Origin: Bacteroidales bacterium
GTDB taxonomy: Bacteria > Bacteroidota > Bacteroidia > Bacteroidales > Marinilabiliaceae
Assembly: GCA_004552385.1 (NCBI GenBank)
Contig: SFOL01000083.1
Location: 1 to 7,747 of the forward strand
Reading direction: 5' to 3'
Length of the DNA: 7,747 nt
Shown here: one piece after another, positions 6,750 through 7,747 of the stretch
Layout: every line of letters starts with the position of its first letter
Position numbering within the stretch: the stretch's first letter is position 1
The notes under the pieces: generated by a model
What the model saw: the letters and a program-made list of their open reading frames with translations, nothing else
Databases searched by the model: none
What the model was told of the DNA's origin: nothing
Translations under genes and position numbers: made by a program

Positions 6750-6757
6750 CAAAGGTA
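6750..6757 (-). promoter_or_regulatory. Bacteroidota-type -7 promoter box upstream of the barrel gene at 6700
   Basis: On the minus strand TACCTTTG matches TAnnTTTG exactly, inside TTACCTTTGCATC (plus coordinates 6746-6758). Transcription would start near 6743, giving a leader of about 43 bases before the ATG at 6700. It lies in the 73-base gap after the glycosyltransferase stop. No clear -33 TTTG is found 19-21 bases further upstream. Promoter function is inferred from the consensus and position. Confidence 0.6.
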
Positions 6758-6773
6758 ATGAAATTTCAAGTGC

Positions 6774-7747
6774 CTACACCGTGTATCTGTGCCTTGCCAC
6801 CATTATTGTCTCCACCCACGCCGCCAGCTTCCACCTCAGTGCGGAACAGAGCGTCAGAGCCTTGACGAGTGGCCATGCGTGATGGTGGAGCAGGGTTACC
6901 ATGGCGCGCTTGGCCGGCGACAGGGCCGATATGAAAGGGGCGCACTCGGCTCGCAGGGTGTCGGCGTGGCGTTTTATAGCCGTCATCGAGATTCTAAAGT
7001 TGAGTGTCAGGCTTGCTTTCTGGTCTGCGACGAAGAGTCCCAGGTCGGCATTGTAACGTCCGTCGGGGTAGGCCGATGCGAAAAAGTCATATAGGCTTGA
7101 CCATACCGCGACGAGGTCGTCTATGCGTCTGTCACTCCGGGTGTTGGTTATCGATCCCGTGTTCGCTGAGTAGTAGATGTAAGTGTACGTGGGCAGGCTC
7201 GCCGTCTTCTCCGCATAGTGCAAGAGGCGCGGGGTTGAGAATAGGTCTTCTCCGTATGATATGCTGTCGGGACATATAACATCGGGGTGCGAAGTGTACA
7301 ACTCTCTCCTTATCAGTCGACCAAACAATGACCAGAATTCGTTTTTCAGGGCGTTGAGCCCGGCGTCGTCAGTGAGGCCGGGCTTGGGGTGGAAGTATTT
7401 TTTTCTTTTTCCGTTGTCCCATATGTAGCCGCCGCTTGTGATGTCCGCCCCCGTGGTGAGTGCGGCGGCATACAGCGAGGCCAAGTGTTCGGGGGTCACC
7501 TCGTCGTCGGAGTCCACGTGGGTGACGTATTCCCCGCGAGCGGCAAGTATTGCCGTCCTTCTTGCCGCGGCAAGTCCCTTATTCCTCTTGTGGCGGATAA
7601 TGACTGACGCCACCTCGGGGTGCTTTTCTATCTCGCTTTGCAGGGCGGCGATGCTCCCGTCGGTCGAGCCGTCGTCCACGAATATGTATTCCACCGATGC
7701 GCTGACGTTTTGGGAGAATAACGACGCGGCGCACCTCGCCATGTGGC
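6774..7747 (-). CDS. Family 2 glycosyltransferase, 5' end cut by the window
   Basis: The protein transfers a sugar from a nucleotide-sugar donor to a cell-surface glycan precursor; acceptor and sugar cannot be told from the sequence. It has the GT-A fold of GT2: EYIFVDDGSTDGS (nucleotide binding, residues 18-30 counted from the Met at 7742), NKGLAAARR (54-62), the metal-binding DSDD (77-80), and an SYGEDLF segment (162-168) carrying the likely catalytic acidic residues. The C-terminal 130 or so residues are helical. No transmembrane pair is evident, so it is probably cytosolic or peripheral. The Met at 7742 is unlikely to be the start: GT2 proteins normally have a further 15-20 residues (VSVIIPVYN-type first strand) before the RCAASLFSQ helix, and the frame remains open to the window edge with a His codon just upstream. 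It ends in TAG 73 bases before the barrel gene's start. Confidence 0.92.
   Translation of the reverse strand, partial: HMARCAASLFSQNVSASVEYIFVDDGSTDGSIAALQSEIEKHPEVASVIIRHKRNKGLAAARRTAILAARGEYVTHVDSDDEVTPEHLASLYAAALTTGADITSGGYIWDNGKRKKYFHPKPGLTDDAGLNALKNEFWSLFGRLIRRELYTSHPDVICPDSISYGEDLFSTPRLLHYAEKTASLPTYTYIYYSANTGSITNTRSDRRIDDLVAVWSSLYDFFASAYPDGRYNADLGLFVADQKASLTLNFRISMTAIKRHADTLRAECAPFISALSPAKRAMVTLLHHHAWPLVKALTLCSALRWKLAAWVETIMVARHRYTV

Noticed and set aside
1..7747. CRISPR array, insertion sequence, tRNA or rRNA genes, toxin-antitoxin or defence genes
   Set aside because: No direct repeats with regular spacers, terminal inverted repeats with a transposase, tRNA-like cloverleaf or defence-family motifs were found on either strand.

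Overview
The window looks like a chromosomal segment from a member of Bacteroidota, most likely Bacteroidales. Five things point there: an extended YchF/HisS/RsgA/PyrE core with Bacteroidales-style sequences (for example HisS SIPKGTRDF and LARGLNYYTG); starts preceded by A/T-rich sequence instead of a clear Shine-Dalgarno; promoter-like TAnnTTTG boxes; outer-membrane beta-barrel proteins ending in a terminal Phe; and a pyrE gene followed by a small SRPBCC-fold protein. The genes are G+C-rich, with many C- and G-ending codons, so a relatively GC-rich lineage is likely. I cannot name a genus from the sequence alone.

Layout. Bases 1-326 hold no convincing gene, but contain a promoter-like box and a long leader. 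The plus-strand block follows: a secreted outer-membrane beta-barrel protein (327-1046), the ATPase YchF (1161-2261), histidyl-tRNA synthetase HisS (2324-3682), a strong intrinsic terminator (3725-3764), and the ribosome-assembly GTPase RsgA (3830-4753). A second strong hairpin (4795-4848) sits at the convergent junction and probably serves both strands. The minus-strand block, read from the right edge, is: a family 2 glycosyltransferase whose 5' end is cut by the window (6774-7747), a second small outer-membrane barrel-like protein (6038-6700) with its own promoter box, orotate phosphoribosyltransferase PyrE (5339-5974), and an SRPBCC-fold protein (4861-5283).

Functionally the plus-strand block is mainly translation: HisS charges tRNA-His, RsgA checks 30S maturation, and YchF is a ribosome-associated ATPase. 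The minus-strand block mixes pyrimidine synthesis (PyrE) with envelope functions (glycosyltransferase, barrel protein). I see no mobile element, CRISPR array, tRNA, rRNA or defence system. This is mostly an ordinary housekeeping region. The points worth a second look are the near-identical 13-base promoter motif in front of the two unrelated barrel genes, the long untranslated leader of the first one, the barrel gene directly upstream of pyrE, and the two unusually strong terminators.
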